Notes: generated by a model not told the origin, from the sequence alone. A stretch of DNA of 11,888 nucleotides from Planctomycetaceae bacterium (GCA_027488265.1 JAIYCA010000242.1:1-11888), one strand, 5' to 3'; shown: positions 1 through 6,619, numbered from the stretch's first letter. A program made the numbers and translations.

Positions 1-126
1 GGACCTGCTGAGGGCCTGCTGAGGGCGGCGATATCTGAGGCTTCGACCGAAGAACTCGCGCGAAGGATGCGCGAGCGGGCCGAGATCGTACACGGTCACA
101 GAGACTCGACCAAGCCCACTCGATGA
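1..126 (+). CDS. Possible 3' end of an upstream gene (partial)
   Basis: Frame 1 is open from the first base to a TGA at 124-126, giving 41 codons; the other two plus frames hit stops within the first 25 bases. The peptide is charged and looks helical, with a stretch reading EELARRMRERAEIVHGHRD. It would converge on the HtrA gene, whose stop lies 16 nt away. No domain is recognisable. Two oddities fall inside it: an 11-bp tandem duplication (CCTGCTGAGGG at 4-14 and 15-25) and a 7-bp inverted repeat at 55-75. In GC-rich DNA an open run of this length can occur by chance, so this is tentative. Confidence 0.4.
   Translation, partial: GPAEGLLRAAISEASTEELARRMRERAEIVHGHRDSTKPTR
55..75. terminator. 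Hairpin near the convergent gene ends
   Basis: CTCGCGC at 55-61 pairs perfectly with GCGCGAG at 69-75 around a 7-nt loop. It lies about 70 nt beyond the HtrA stop codon on the minus strand and could end that transcript, but there is no T-run on either side. It may simply be part of the upstream reading frame. Confidence 0.25.
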
Positions 127-142
127 AACTCACGCGGCGCGT

Positions 143-1783
143 TTACGGCGCAGAAATCGCGATGTTGACGACGCGGCCGTCGGGGCACGTGATCGAGAGC
201 GGCACTTCGACGCGCCGAATCATGCCGCGCCGCTGCCCGGCCATCGAAGACACCGCGCGTGCGACACGCGTGTAGAACTCATCGAGCGAACCCACGGGCT
301 GCTCGAAAACAGCCGTGATCGTGCTGCCGTCCGGTACGAGTTCTGCGATTTCCGATCCGTCGGCGGCATCTTCAATCAAGACGCCACGTCGGAACGGCAC
401 CCCCAGCTTCTTTGCGCGATCGGAAGTCGCGGTTGCGAACTTCGCAATGCCCGCACGCTCAAGCGCGGCGGGGAGATACGGCGCGAGATTCACGCTCGAG
501 TCGAGTTCTGCAAGCGTCGCGATCACTTCGATACGCTCGCCGCCATCGCCCGATTCCGCGGCGCGCCACACTTCGAATTTCACGTCGCTTCCAGGCTTCC
601 GCGACGAAATGATTGCTGAAACCCCTTCGTTCGTCGCGACTTTCTGCCCATCGGCTGCAACGATCACGTCGCCTGCGCGGAAGCCCGCGCGCTCGGCGGG
701 CGAACTTGGCGTGACATCCGAAATCACCACGCCGTCGCCTTTGAATCCGTCGGCCACTTGACCGAACACGCCGTCACCGCCGCGCACGCGCAGTTCGTCG
801 AGCGCCACCATGCGAACGCCGAGGTAACCCTTGCGCACTTCGCCCGTTTCGATGATCTGAGTCACCGTCGACTCGATCATCGACATCGGAATCGCAAGGC
901 CAATGCCTGCGAACTGCCCTTGTCCCGTGCCGTTTCCACGACCGGTCGCGATCGCGGTGTTCATGCCGATCACGCGGCCGCGCACGTCGGTCAGCGGACC
1001 ACCGGAGTTCCCCGGATTGATCGCGGCATCGGTCTGGATGAAGTTCTCGTAATCGATATCCGCGAGGCCTGCGGTGCGTCCGAGCCCCGACACGATGCCC
1101 GACGACATCGAGAAGCGGAAATCAAACGGCGAGCCAAACGCATACACCATGTCGCCTTGCTCAAGTTGCGACGAATCGCCGCGCAACGATGGGTGCAAAC
1201 CGCCAGGCGCGACCTTGATGACCGCGATATCCGAACGGAGATCAAGGCCGACCAGTTCCGCCTCGCGGAGTTCGCCATCAAAGAGCTGCACCTGCAGCCG
1301 ATCGCTTCCTTCGACGACGTGCGCGTTGGTCACGATGTGACCTTCTTCATCCCAAATCCAACCCGACCCGCTCGAAGCGTACGGCGCGGTGAACGCGCGT
1401 CGCTGCATCGCCATCATGGTGCTGACATGCACCACGCTCGGCTCGACGAGTCGTGCGATCGCACGATTGGCGCGATTGATTTGCTCCAGCAGCGGAAGAA
1501 CTTTCTCGACTTCGCGCACGGCTTCATCGTCGCTCGCGCCCGCATCCGCGAGCGTCGCCGTGTTCGAGGGAGAGATTGAGGGCGAGATCGGCGCGGAGAG
1601 CGACGTCGTCACCACTCCAGGCAATGGAAGTGCGGGCGCTTCAAGCACGCGCGCGGCACGTTCGATGCTCGCATCCGCGGCTGCGTCGTTCGCACGACGG
1701 ATCGCAAGCGGTGCCGCGAGAATCGCGATCCCAGCGGCGGCGACAACGACAAATCCAGGTCCGACGTAGGGGAATTGGCGCAT
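143..1783 (-). CDS. htrA: HtrA/DegP-type trypsin-like serine protease with PDZ domains
   Basis: Envelope quality-control protease of the S1C family, which degrades or holds misfolded exported proteins. Residues about 10-27 form one hydrophobic segment after a short N-terminus, consistent with a signal anchor or signal peptide; no lipoprotein cysteine is seen. A low-complexity linker (about 30-90) precedes the protease domain (about 105-315). The catalytic triad is visible: His155 in TNAHVV, Asp185 in SDIAVIKV, and Ser260 in NPGNSGGPL. A PDZ domain covers about 320-425 (start GYLGVR, binding-loop region SPAERAGFRAGDVI). A second, more diverged PDZ-like segment covers about 440-515, and the protein ends in a short beta-rich tail. 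At 546 aa it is longer than DegP because of the linker and tail. The ATG is 36 nt after the panB stop, so co-transcription with panB is likely. The family is certain; the exact substrates and the DegP/DegQ/DegS assignment are not. Confidence 0.93.
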   Translation of the reverse strand: MRQFPYVGPGFVVVAAAGIAILAAPLAIRRANDAAADASIERAARVLEAPALPLPGVVTTSLSAPISPSISPSNTATLADAGASDDEAVREVEKVLPLLEQINRANRAIARLVEPSVVHVSTMMAMQRRAFTAPYASSGSGWIWDEEGHIVTNAHVVEGSDRLQVQLFDGELREAELVGLDLRSDIAVIKVAPGGLHPSLRGDSSQLEQGDMVYAFGSPFDFRFSMSSGIVSGLGRTAGLADIDYENFIQTDAAINPGNSGGPLTDVRGRVIGMNTAIATGRGNGTGQGQFAGIGLAIPMSMIESTVTQIIETGEVRKGYLGVRMVALDELRVRGGDGVFGQVADGFKGDGVVISDVTPSSPAERAGFRAGDVIVAADGQKVATNEGVSAIISSRKPGSDVKFEVWRAAESGDGGERIEVIATLAELDSSVNLAPYLPAALERAGIAKFATATSDRAKKLGVPFRRGVLIEDAADGSEIAELVPDGSTITAVFEQPVGSLDEFYTRVARAVSSMAGQRRGMIRRVEVPLSITCPDGRVVNIAISAP

Positions 1784-1819
1784 GGCTGTGGGATTCCGTG
1801 AAAGGGCTCTGTTGGATGC

Positions 1820-2749
1820 TCAAACTCGTCCGATCCGTCGGAAGAATTCATCCTTCTCCGCGTCCGAGAGCGCGTACGGGTGTTCGCCGAGAGCACCCGT
1901 CTTGACGCGGTCTTTCCACTCACTCGCCATTTCCGCAAGTCCGCGCGCAAGCGGCACGATCGGAAGCGCAAACGGTGGTTGTCGATCGGTGAGCCCGAGC
2001 AAATCGTGCAGGACGACGACCTGCCCGTGGCACGCGGGGCCCGCGCCACAGCCAATGACAGGAACGGGCGAGCGTCGAACCACTTCTTCGGTCACTTCGA
2101 CAGGCGTCGCTTCGATGAGGAGCATGGTTGCGCCCGCAGCGATCATCGCGTCTGCGTCGGCCAAGATCTTGACCGCGTCGTCGGCCGTCTTCCCCGCGGC
2201 GACGTACCCGCCAACTTGCTTCGCGTGCTGCGGTCGTGAACCGATGTGCGCGACGACCGGAATCCCCGCGCGACTCATCTTGGCGACAACCGGCGCGAAC
2301 GACGCGTCCACTTCCAGTTTGACGACGTCGGCGGTGCCCTCGGTCATGAATCGACCGGCGTTGCGCACCGCTTCCGCGTCATCGGCGTGGTAACTCATGA
2401 AGGGCATGTCGGCCATGACCAACGTGCGCGGAGCGCCGCGCTTCACTGCGGCCGTGAGCATGATGAGGAAGTCGAGCGGCGCGTGCAGCGTGTTTGGGTA
2501 ACCAAGCACCATCTCAGCCGCGGTGTCGCCAACGAGCAGAACGGGGACACCCGCGCGTTCGAGCCAGCGCGCCGTCGTCGCGTCGTAACAGGTCAGCGAG
2601 GCGAACTTCTTCCCCTCGCGCATCGCGCGTTGAAGCGAGCGGACCGTGACGGGGGCCACGTTTGGATCGGGGCCAGCCCACGTCGCCGCGGGCGCGTCAC
2701 CGGATGGTTTCGTTTCAGTCTTCACAGTCGGCCGAGAAACTGGCTGCAT
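1820..2749 (-). CDS. panB: 3-methyl-2-oxobutanoate hydroxymethyltransferase (ketopantoate synthase)
   Basis: First committed step of pantothenate synthesis: it transfers a hydroxymethyl group from 5,10-methylene-tetrahydrofolate to 2-oxoisovalerate in the cytoplasm. The PanB (beta/alpha)8 landmarks occur in order: TCYDATTA at 52-59, VGDTAAEM with metal-ligand Asp75, MADMPFMSY with Asp114, VKLE with Lys144 and Glu146, AHIGSRPQ with His168, LLIEATP with the presumed base Glu213, and VIGCGAG...GQVVVLHD at 231-249. Family-typical residues differ at a few sites: GDS is GDT, GHxGLTPQ is AHIGSRPQ, and DGQ is HGQ. The catalytic and metal-binding residues remain, so it is probably active. It is 309 aa against about 265-280 usually, because about 33 poorly conserved residues precede the first conserved strand. 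No Shine-Dalgarno site precedes this ATG. The next in-frame Met (43) would remove conserved sequence, so a start between them at GTG is possible. It sits between the MBL-like gene (78 nt) and htrA (36 nt). Confidence 0.92.
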   Translation of the reverse strand: MQPVSRPTVKTETKPSGDAPAATWAGPDPNVAPVTVRSLQRAMREGKKFASLTCYDATTARWLERAGVPVLLVGDTAAEMVLGYPNTLHAPLDFLIMLTAAVKRGAPRTLVMADMPFMSYHADDAEAVRNAGRFMTEGTADVVKLEVDASFAPVVAKMSRAGIPVVAHIGSRPQHAKQVGGYVAAGKTADDAVKILADADAMIAAGATMLLIEATPVEVTEEVVRRSPVPVIGCGAGPACHGQVVVLHDLLGLTDRQPPFALPIVPLARGLAEMASEWKDRVKTGALGEHPYALSDAEKDEFFRRIGRV

Positions 2750-2827
2750 GGGCCGCGATCATAGGGCCACGCCGCGCGCATTTCGCCGGTCGGAGAGCCA
2801 CGTTCCGAAGACAGTTGGGTTCCTCGG

Positions 2828-3514
2828 TCACCCGCGGGCGGGAACGAGATTATCGCGGCCGCAGACGATCCAATCTGCGATCTCAATGGCCTCTGCGAAA
2901 CTCTCGCGCGCCGCCTCGAGGTCGAAACAAGGCGTGAGAACCTGTCCCGCACCAAGGTGTTCGACGGTCGCAACCGCGTCGCCCGCGATGAGCGTCGTCA
3001 TGCCGCGCCCTGGCAGCAGAAGCCCTGTGAGGCCAGGCGTCACACCGTGCATCGGGAAGAGATCAACCCCCGGTGCGAGTTTGTCTGGCGCCGCGCGGCA
3101 GCGTTCGATGATCGCGATCTCTTGCGCGATCGTCTTCACGAGGTCCTCGTCGCGCGCCTCGTGTGCCTCGCGAATCTTCTCGATGAGTTGAACGCCGATC
3201 GCCTCGCGCTCGCGTTCGGCGACGAGCCACTCCGCGCGCTCAAACGCGAGGATTCCTCGGCGATGCACTGGGCTCAGTGAGGTCAGGAAGACGTGCGTGA
3301 TGTCGTCGGGACCGATGCCTGCGCGTTCGACCAACCGCGGAACCAGCGCCTGTGCAGGGAGCGACGGATCGACGAGGATCTTTGACTTCCCCGAGATGAT
3401 GAGTGTCGTCGTCGCGTGTGGTGGACGCACCGCGCCGCGCTCGCCCCAGTGTGGGTTTGCGGCGAGCGTTCCAATCGAGATCACGCGGAAAGTAGAAGAC
3501 GACGAGGAGGTCAT
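2828..3514 (-). CDS. MBL-fold-like protein with degenerate metal site
   Basis: Resembles the metallo-beta-lactamase fold superfamily in layout: strands about 9-15 and 38-48 (ending ILVDPSLP), a strand into the position of the first metal motif (THVFLT at 73-78), a central helical region (about 95-145), the second motif region (GVTPGLTG at 157-164), the GD motif (Asp179) and the last motif (VCGRDNLV at 217-224). The metal ligands are mostly missing: HxHxDH reads SLSPVH at 79-84, the His of TPGHT is Leu162, and the last His is Arg220. Only His84 and Asp179 remain. It is probably not a normal di-zinc hydrolase and may have a binding or structural role, or use an altered site. The start is Met at 3514: the upstream in-frame Met at 3580 would add 22 residues of unlikely composition that span an inverted repeat. 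It lies between coaD and panB, same strand. No specific function can be assigned. Confidence 0.75.
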   Translation of the reverse strand: MTSSSSSTFRVISIGTLAANPHWGERGAVRPPHATTTLIISGKSKILVDPSLPAQALVPRLVERAGIGPDDITHVFLTSLSPVHRRGILAFERAEWLVAEREREAIGVQLIEKIREAHEARDEDLVKTIAQEIAIIERCRAAPDKLAPGVDLFPMHGVTPGLTGLLLPGRGMTTLIAGDAVATVEHLGAGQVLTPCFDLEAARESFAEAIEIADWIVCGRDNLVPARG

Positions 3515-3562
3515 GGGCGCGGAAGGGTAACAAGGCGGACGGCCGCTCGTTTCTCGCGAAGA

Positions 3563-3577
3563 GTGCCGCAGCGGCAC
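3563..3577. repeat. 15-bp interrupted palindrome between coaD and the MBL-like gene
   Basis: GTGCCGC and GCGGCAC flank a single A. It could fold as a 5-bp stem with a 5-nt loop in the minus-strand transcript, or be a dimeric protein-binding site upstream of the MBL-like gene. There is no T-run, so termination is unlikely. The role is unknown. Confidence 0.35.
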
Positions 3578-3647
3578 CATTCCCGCGCGAGCGTCGTGGG
3601 AACGCTTGCGAGCAGTTTCGTAAGCATCACTCGATGATCACGCGACG

Positions 3648-4205
3648 TCACTCGACGAGGCCATCGCGGGCGAGTCGTCCGATCGGGTTCGAAGGATCGC
3701 CACGCTTCGCACGCAGTGCTTCAACCACAACGGGCGGCACGAGCGACGAGAGCGCATCGAGCGAGCCACCGAGCGCTGCAATCTGCTTGATCAAACTCGA
3801 ACTCGTGTACGCGAAATTCTCGCCGGTCACGATGAACACCGTCTCGATGCCCGCAACCTGGCGGTTTGTGATCGCGAGTTGGCACTCGTTTGCGAGATCC
3901 GTGATGTTACGAATACCACGTACGATCGCGCAGGCGTTCACCGACTTCGCATAGTCAACCGTGAGGCCCGTGTAGTGGTCGACACGCACGTGCGCCCCTG
4001 CCGACTCCTTGGTGGTCATCTCCGCAACAAGCGTTCGCGCGAGCGATAGGCGCTCTTCGAACGTAAACAGCGCTTCCTTGTTCGGATTGCGGCCGATCGC
4101 GAGCACGACCTCGTCGAACATCCCGCGGCTGCGACGCAAAATGTCGAGGTGCCCGTAGGAGATCGGGTCGAAACTTCCGGTGTAGATGGCGAGATGTCGG
4201 GCCAC
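3648..4205 (-). CDS. coaD: Phosphopantetheine adenylyltransferase
   Basis: Penultimate step of CoA synthesis: 4'-phosphopantetheine plus ATP gives dephospho-CoA and pyrophosphate. It is a cytoplasmic nucleotidyltransferase of the HIGH-type fold, usually hexameric. The nucleotide-binding motif TGSFDPISYGHLDIL is at 9-23 with His19. RNPNKEALFTFEER at 39-52 carries the substrate-binding Lys43. VRGIRNITDL at 95-104 contains the ATP-contacting arginines, NECQLAITNR at 106-115 matches the following helix, and TSSSLIKQIA at 134-143 matches the family SSS signature. It is 185 aa against about 160, with a C-terminal tail after the conserved VP segment (156-157). The start is GTG, supported by AGGA at 4213-4216, 7 nt upstream, and by the motif beginning at residue 9; an in-frame TAG just upstream rules out a longer form. 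It is the first gene of the minus-strand series coaD, MBL-like, panB, htrA. Confidence 0.95.
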   Translation of the reverse strand: MARHLAIYTGSFDPISYGHLDILRRSRGMFDEVVLAIGRNPNKEALFTFEERLSLARTLVAEMTTKESAGAHVRVDHYTGLTVDYAKSVNACAIVRGIRNITDLANECQLAITNRQVAGIETVFIVTGENFAYTSSSLIKQIAALGGSLDALSSLVPPVVVEALRAKRGDPSNPIGRLARDGLVE

Positions 4206-4454
4206 GCGCGCATCCTACCGACCGAACCAACGGTGTTCGCGCATGCTTCGCCGCGAGCGTCGCCACGCATCTCGGGCGTCGCGAGCGTGCGCGAGACCCG
4301 CAGAATCGTCACAACCCGACGCACGCCACGCGAACGCTCCCGCGAGACCGTCGCAAACCGCACAGAGCGATCACCCGCCACGCAGGAGGTGCGCAACGCA
4401 CTTGCTTCCGCCGCGCTGTATTCGACCTTTCTCATGTCGACCGCCGCGTAAGGG
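4206..4454. other. Intergenic stretch with no convincing gene
   Basis: All open frames here encode Arg/Ala/Pro-rich peptides that continue out of coaD in the wrong frame or lack a ribosome site. A minus-strand frame that reads MRKVEYSAAEA from 4437 runs on into coaD out of frame and looks spurious. The segment must contain the coaD promoter (minus) and any promoter for the structured plus-strand element to its right, but I see no clear -35/-10 pair. Confidence 0.5.
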
Positions 4455-4648
4455 ACTCCGCGGCGCCGACGGCATCGGCTCCACAGGGCAACCGCCCTTC
4501 GGAATCGACCTTGGATCGGCCCCGCATCGGATCGCCTCCCCGATCGGGGCTCCCAACGACTCCAATCGGGGCGGGGTGACTGAGGAGCACCCCGTCCCGT
4601 CTTGACTGCACGCACCCGCCCCGCCACCCGCGGGGTGGGTGTGTTTTT
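4455..4648 (+). ncRNA. Candidate structured small RNA ending in an intrinsic terminator
   Basis: On the plus strand this region is a row of hairpins: GCCGA/TCGGC (4465-4479); AGGGC/GCCCT (4485-4498); an 11-bp stem with one bulged C (4519-4530 with 4540-4550); a 12-bp stem with one G-U pair (4567-4578 with 4588-4599); and a terminator stem (4611-4643) followed by TTTTT. Linkers between the last three are 11-16 nt. No supported protein gene lies upstream on this strand, since coaD runs the other way, so the terminator needs another transcript to end. The loops are ATCGCCTCC, ACTGAGGAG and CACCC. I do not recognise SRP RNA, tmRNA, RNase P RNA or 6S RNA motifs. The 5' end is a guess. The alternative is a small protein frame closing at TGA 4603-4605, but its upstream part has noise-like composition. 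Confidence 0.45.
4611..4648 (+). terminator. Strong rho-independent terminator
   Basis: CACCCGCCCCGC at 4613-4624 pairs with GCGGGGTGGGTG at 4630-4641 (one G-U), with loop CACCC. The stem extends outward by a G-U and a C-G pair to 4611/4643 and is followed directly by TTTTTCTC. It faces the plus strand and lies 138 nt before the AhpD-like gene, so it should isolate that gene from transcription entering from the left. Confidence 0.8.
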
Positions 4649-4780
4649 CTCTTGCATGTTCAAACCATGCTGAAAACGATGAACTAAGGCAACTTGACGC
4701 GGACTCGGACGCGCCCCGCTCGCAACACTGCGAGCAGTCGTGACGAACCTGCGCAGAAACCTCGAATCGGAGATTGCCCC

Positions 4781-5320
4781 ATGCCCCGACTCTCAATCGT
4801 TGAACCCAAGGATGCCAGTGGAGAAGTCGCTCGCATACTCGCGAGCGCCCCGATCAACATCTACAAAGGAATCGCTGCGAATCCCGAGATTTTCGCGTCT
4901 TTCGTCGCGTTCATGCGCGCGATCGGAACGAGCGGCGCGATCACGAAAGCAGAGAAAGAACTCGTGATGCTGCGCGCGGCGGAATCGCGCCATTGCGGCT
5001 ATTGCGTCGCGGCACACACGCGCGTCGCTGCAGGAGTTGGCGTTGGCGCAGCCGACGCACTCGCGGCACGCCGCGGAGTTGGCTCGAACGCGCGCGCTCA
5101 AGTGCTGCTCGATTTCACGAACGCGGTGATGGAGAAGAATGGCAATGTGTCTGACGCGGAACTTGCCGCGTTTCGCGCTGCCGGCTTCGACGATCGCGCC
5201 GCGATTGAGGTGGTCGCTGCGATTACCGCGATGACCTTCACCGCGCTTTACAACCACATCCATCAGACCGACGTCGACTTCCCCGCAGTGCCGAAGATTG
5301 AGCTTGAAGTGCTTGCCTGA
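4781..5320 (+). CDS. AhpD/carboxymuconolactone decarboxylase-family protein (peroxidase-like)
   Basis: A 179-aa all-helical protein of the CMD/AhpD family. Members with a CxxC motif act as thiol-based peroxidase or peroxidase-partner proteins in oxidative defence. The signature is plain: EKELVMLRAAESRHCGYC at 58-75 followed by VAAHT, with Cys72, Cys75 and His79 in the expected CxxCxxxH spacing and an upstream Glu60/Glu68 pair. The N-terminal lead (RLSIVEP at 3-9) and the C-terminal helices with NHIHQTDVDFP at 158-168 fit the uncharacterised peroxidase-related branch. The ATG is chosen because GGAG at 4769-4772 sits 8 nt upstream; an upstream TTG at 4694 would add 29 non-conserved residues. 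The gene is monocistronic, between a terminator on its left and a convergent hairpin on its right. The substrate is unknown. Confidence 0.85.
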   Translation: MPRLSIVEPKDASGEVARILASAPINIYKGIAANPEIFASFVAFMRAIGTSGAITKAEKELVMLRAAESRHCGYCVAAHTRVAAGVGVGAADALAARRGVGSNARAQVLLDFTNAVMEKNGNVSDAELAAFRAAGFDDRAAIEVVAAITAMTFTALYNHIHQTDVDFPAVPKIELEVLA

Positions 5321-5480
5321 TGGCGCGGCCACTCAGAACCTTGGCGTTCGCCGCTGCGGCGGCTCCCTCTGGCACGATCACGCCAAAGCGAGCAAGTTGC
5401 GAAGCAGGTTGCGAGCGATCAACCGCGCATCTCAGCCCGCCGCGATTCACTCGCGGCGAGGCTGACGAGAGCGAGCGAAA

Positions 5481-5513
5481 GCGGGCACCTGAAGCGAAGC
5501 TTCAGCAGCCCGC
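5481..5513. terminator. Two-part hairpin between convergent genes
   Basis: The outer stem GCGGGC/GCCCGC (5481-5486 with 5508-5513) and inner stem CTGAAGC/GCTTCAG (5489-5495 with 5499-5505) are separated by a 2x2 internal loop; the apex is GAA. It lies between the AhpD-like gene end (5320) and the dehydratase stop (5527). On the minus strand it is followed by TTTCGC, so it best serves the fatty-acid cassette but could work in both directions. Confidence 0.6.
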
Positions 5514-5526
5514 CAGTCGCGAGCGC

Positions 5527-6042
5527 TCAAACAACGAACTTCTTCAACCCAGCGCCTTCGAGCAGCGTGCGGAAATTCTCGCCGAAGACAAAGTTCTCCT
5601 CAGGGAACTCCGTGCCCGCGCGATTCTGGTCGAGGTGACTGAACATCAACTCGATGCGACCGACTGGCGCCCACGCGTTGTCGACGAACGACCAACGCTC
5701 AACGATGCCAATCGTGCTCGCGCCCATGTCATCCATGCGCTCGATCGTCGCGTCGTAGCGAATCGTTTCACCAGGCGTCACATCGCGTTCAAAGGTCGCG
5801 CTCGCGACTTTCGCTAGCACGACCTTCTCGCGAAACCCGTGCACGCTGCCGACGAGAATGCCCGCCGTCTGCGCCATGCCTTCGAGAATGAGCGAGTTCG
5901 GCATAACGGGCGCGGCCGGAAGCCCACCCTCCGCCGCGAAATGCTGATGCAGATGCTCTTCTGCGAGCGAGACGTTCTTCACCGCAACAAGCCGCTTTTC
6001 CGGCTCAAACGCGATGACCTTGTCGATCCACATCCAACGCAT
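5527..6042 (-). CDS. FabA/FabZ-like hotdog-fold 3-hydroxyacyl-ACP dehydratase
   Basis: Likely dehydrates 3-hydroxyacyl-ACP to the trans-2-enoyl form. The 171-aa protein has the hotdog dehydratase order: MRWMWIDKV and VAVKNVSLAEEHL at the start, HQHF with presumed catalytic His34, then APVMPNSLILEGMAQTAGIL (45-64) with presumed catalytic Glu54 on the long central helix, and beta strands to about 136. A tail of about 35 residues (GTEFPEENFVFGENFRTLL) extends beyond the usual domain. The usual PG turn before the central helix is PN here, and four extra residues between His and the helix (AEGGLP) distinguish it from the FabZ at 6724. The start is Met at 6042, supported by GGAG at 6051-6054 with 8-nt spacing; a longer frame to 6114 would add a Cys-rich segment. 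It is the last gene of the fabZ-ACP-dehydratase group, 155 nt after the ACP. Confidence 0.82.
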   Translation of the reverse strand: MRWMWIDKVIAFEPEKRLVAVKNVSLAEEHLHQHFAAEGGLPAAPVMPNSLILEGMAQTAGILVGSVHGFREKVVLAKVASATFERDVTPGETIRYDATIERMDDMGASTIGIVERWSFVDNAWAPVGRIELMFSHLDQNRAGTEFPEENFVFGENFRTLLEGAGLKKFVV

Positions 6043-6161
6043 CTCGACGACTCCATTCAAAGCGAGCCCGCAACATCCAACGATGATGCAAGCGAGCGTG
6101 ACATGTGCTTTCACCTGTGCTGCAAGCGCGAGAATTCAGCCACGCGCTCAACCCAGCAAGC

Positions 6162-6177
6162 GATCGGACAACCGATC
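6162..6177 (-). other. Small hairpin after the acyl carrier protein gene
   Basis: GATCGG and CCGATC form a perfect 6-bp stem with a 4-nt loop, 20 nt beyond the ACP stop on the minus strand. It lacks a T-run; it could partly terminate transcription or protect the 3' end of the ACP message. Confidence 0.3.
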
Positions 6178-6197
6178 CCCAGACGCAACTCCCGAAA

Positions 6198-6602
6198 TCA
6201 ATTCTTGAGTTTGCGCTCGACGAAATCGCAAAGGCTCTTCACGGTGAAGAGCGTCGGCAACTTGGTGATCTGCGGATCGCCTTCGAAGTCGCCGAGCGCC
6301 ACGTGCGGAACCTTCTCCTTGAGGAGCGCGAGACCCTTGGCCGTCACCTTGCCGTTCTCCACGAGCGTCGGGTCGGTCATGAGGTTCTCAGGGAAGAGTT
6401 CGCCCTGCGCGATCTTGAACGGCTTCTCAGTCGTCGAGAACTTCTTCTCGAGGCGGAAGACGATGTCGAGGTAGTCGATGCTCTCAGCGCCGAGGTCACC
6501 CTTGAGGGTGGCGGTGGGAACAACATCGTCCTCATCCACTCCGAGGGCATCCACAAGTACGTCACGAACGTCGGCTTCGATGTCTTCGCGGCTCTTGGCC
6601 AT
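6198..6602 (-). CDS. Acyl carrier protein with an enlarged C-terminal half
   Basis: Carries acyl chains on a phosphopantetheine arm. The front half is a standard carrier: an acidic helix 1 (about 5-20), then the attachment site in DLGAESIDYLDIVFRLEKKF with Ser41 as the modified residue (ES in place of the usual DS). Where a normal ACP of about 78 aa goes straight to helix 3 and helix 4, this protein has about 50 extra residues (about 58-112, including GELFPENLMTDPTL, NGKVTAKGLALLK and FEGDP) before the closing FTVKSLCDFVERKL helix (119-133). The total is 134 aa. The start is Met at 6602: GGAG at 6609-6612 is 6 nt upstream, and the longer frame adds unrelated sequence. Dehydratase genes on both sides and the Asp/Glu-rich composition support a role in lipid synthesis. 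Whether it serves ordinary or specialised fatty acids cannot be told from this window. Confidence 0.87.
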   Translation of the reverse strand: MAKSREDIEADVRDVLVDALGVDEDDVVPTATLKGDLGAESIDYLDIVFRLEKKFSTTEKPFKIAQGELFPENLMTDPTLVENGKVTAKGLALLKEKVPHVALGDFEGDPQITKLPTLFTVKSLCDFVERKLKN

Positions 6603-6619
6603 CACGGTCTCCACAATCG

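Noticed and set aside
758..1579. A 273-codon plus-strand frame inside the htrA region
   Set aside because: It is antisense to the protease domain, which has the full catalytic triad, and its composition is His/Arg-rich without motifs.
4538..4549. Perfect 12-bp palindrome CCCCGATCGGGG as an operator
   Set aside because: The same bases fit better in the longer 4519-4550 hairpin, so a separate protein-binding site is not needed to explain it.
4186..4605. A plus-strand frame ending just before the 4611 terminator
   Set aside because: Its position before a terminator is suggestive and the last 45 codons look balanced, but the first 90 are Arg/Ala/Pro/Cys-rich noise, no ribosome site is seen and it begins inside coaD. 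Kept only as the alternative to the small-RNA reading.
4694..4722. TTGACG at 4694-4699 as a -35 box for the AhpD-like gene
   Set aside because: No AT-rich -10 hexamer lies at 16-18 nt downstream; the match is probably chance.
4371..4796. A 141-codon minus-strand frame upstream of coaD
   Set aside because: Low-complexity Gly/Ser/Arg/Cys composition, runs through the strong hairpins and the start of the AhpD-like gene, with no recognisable domain.
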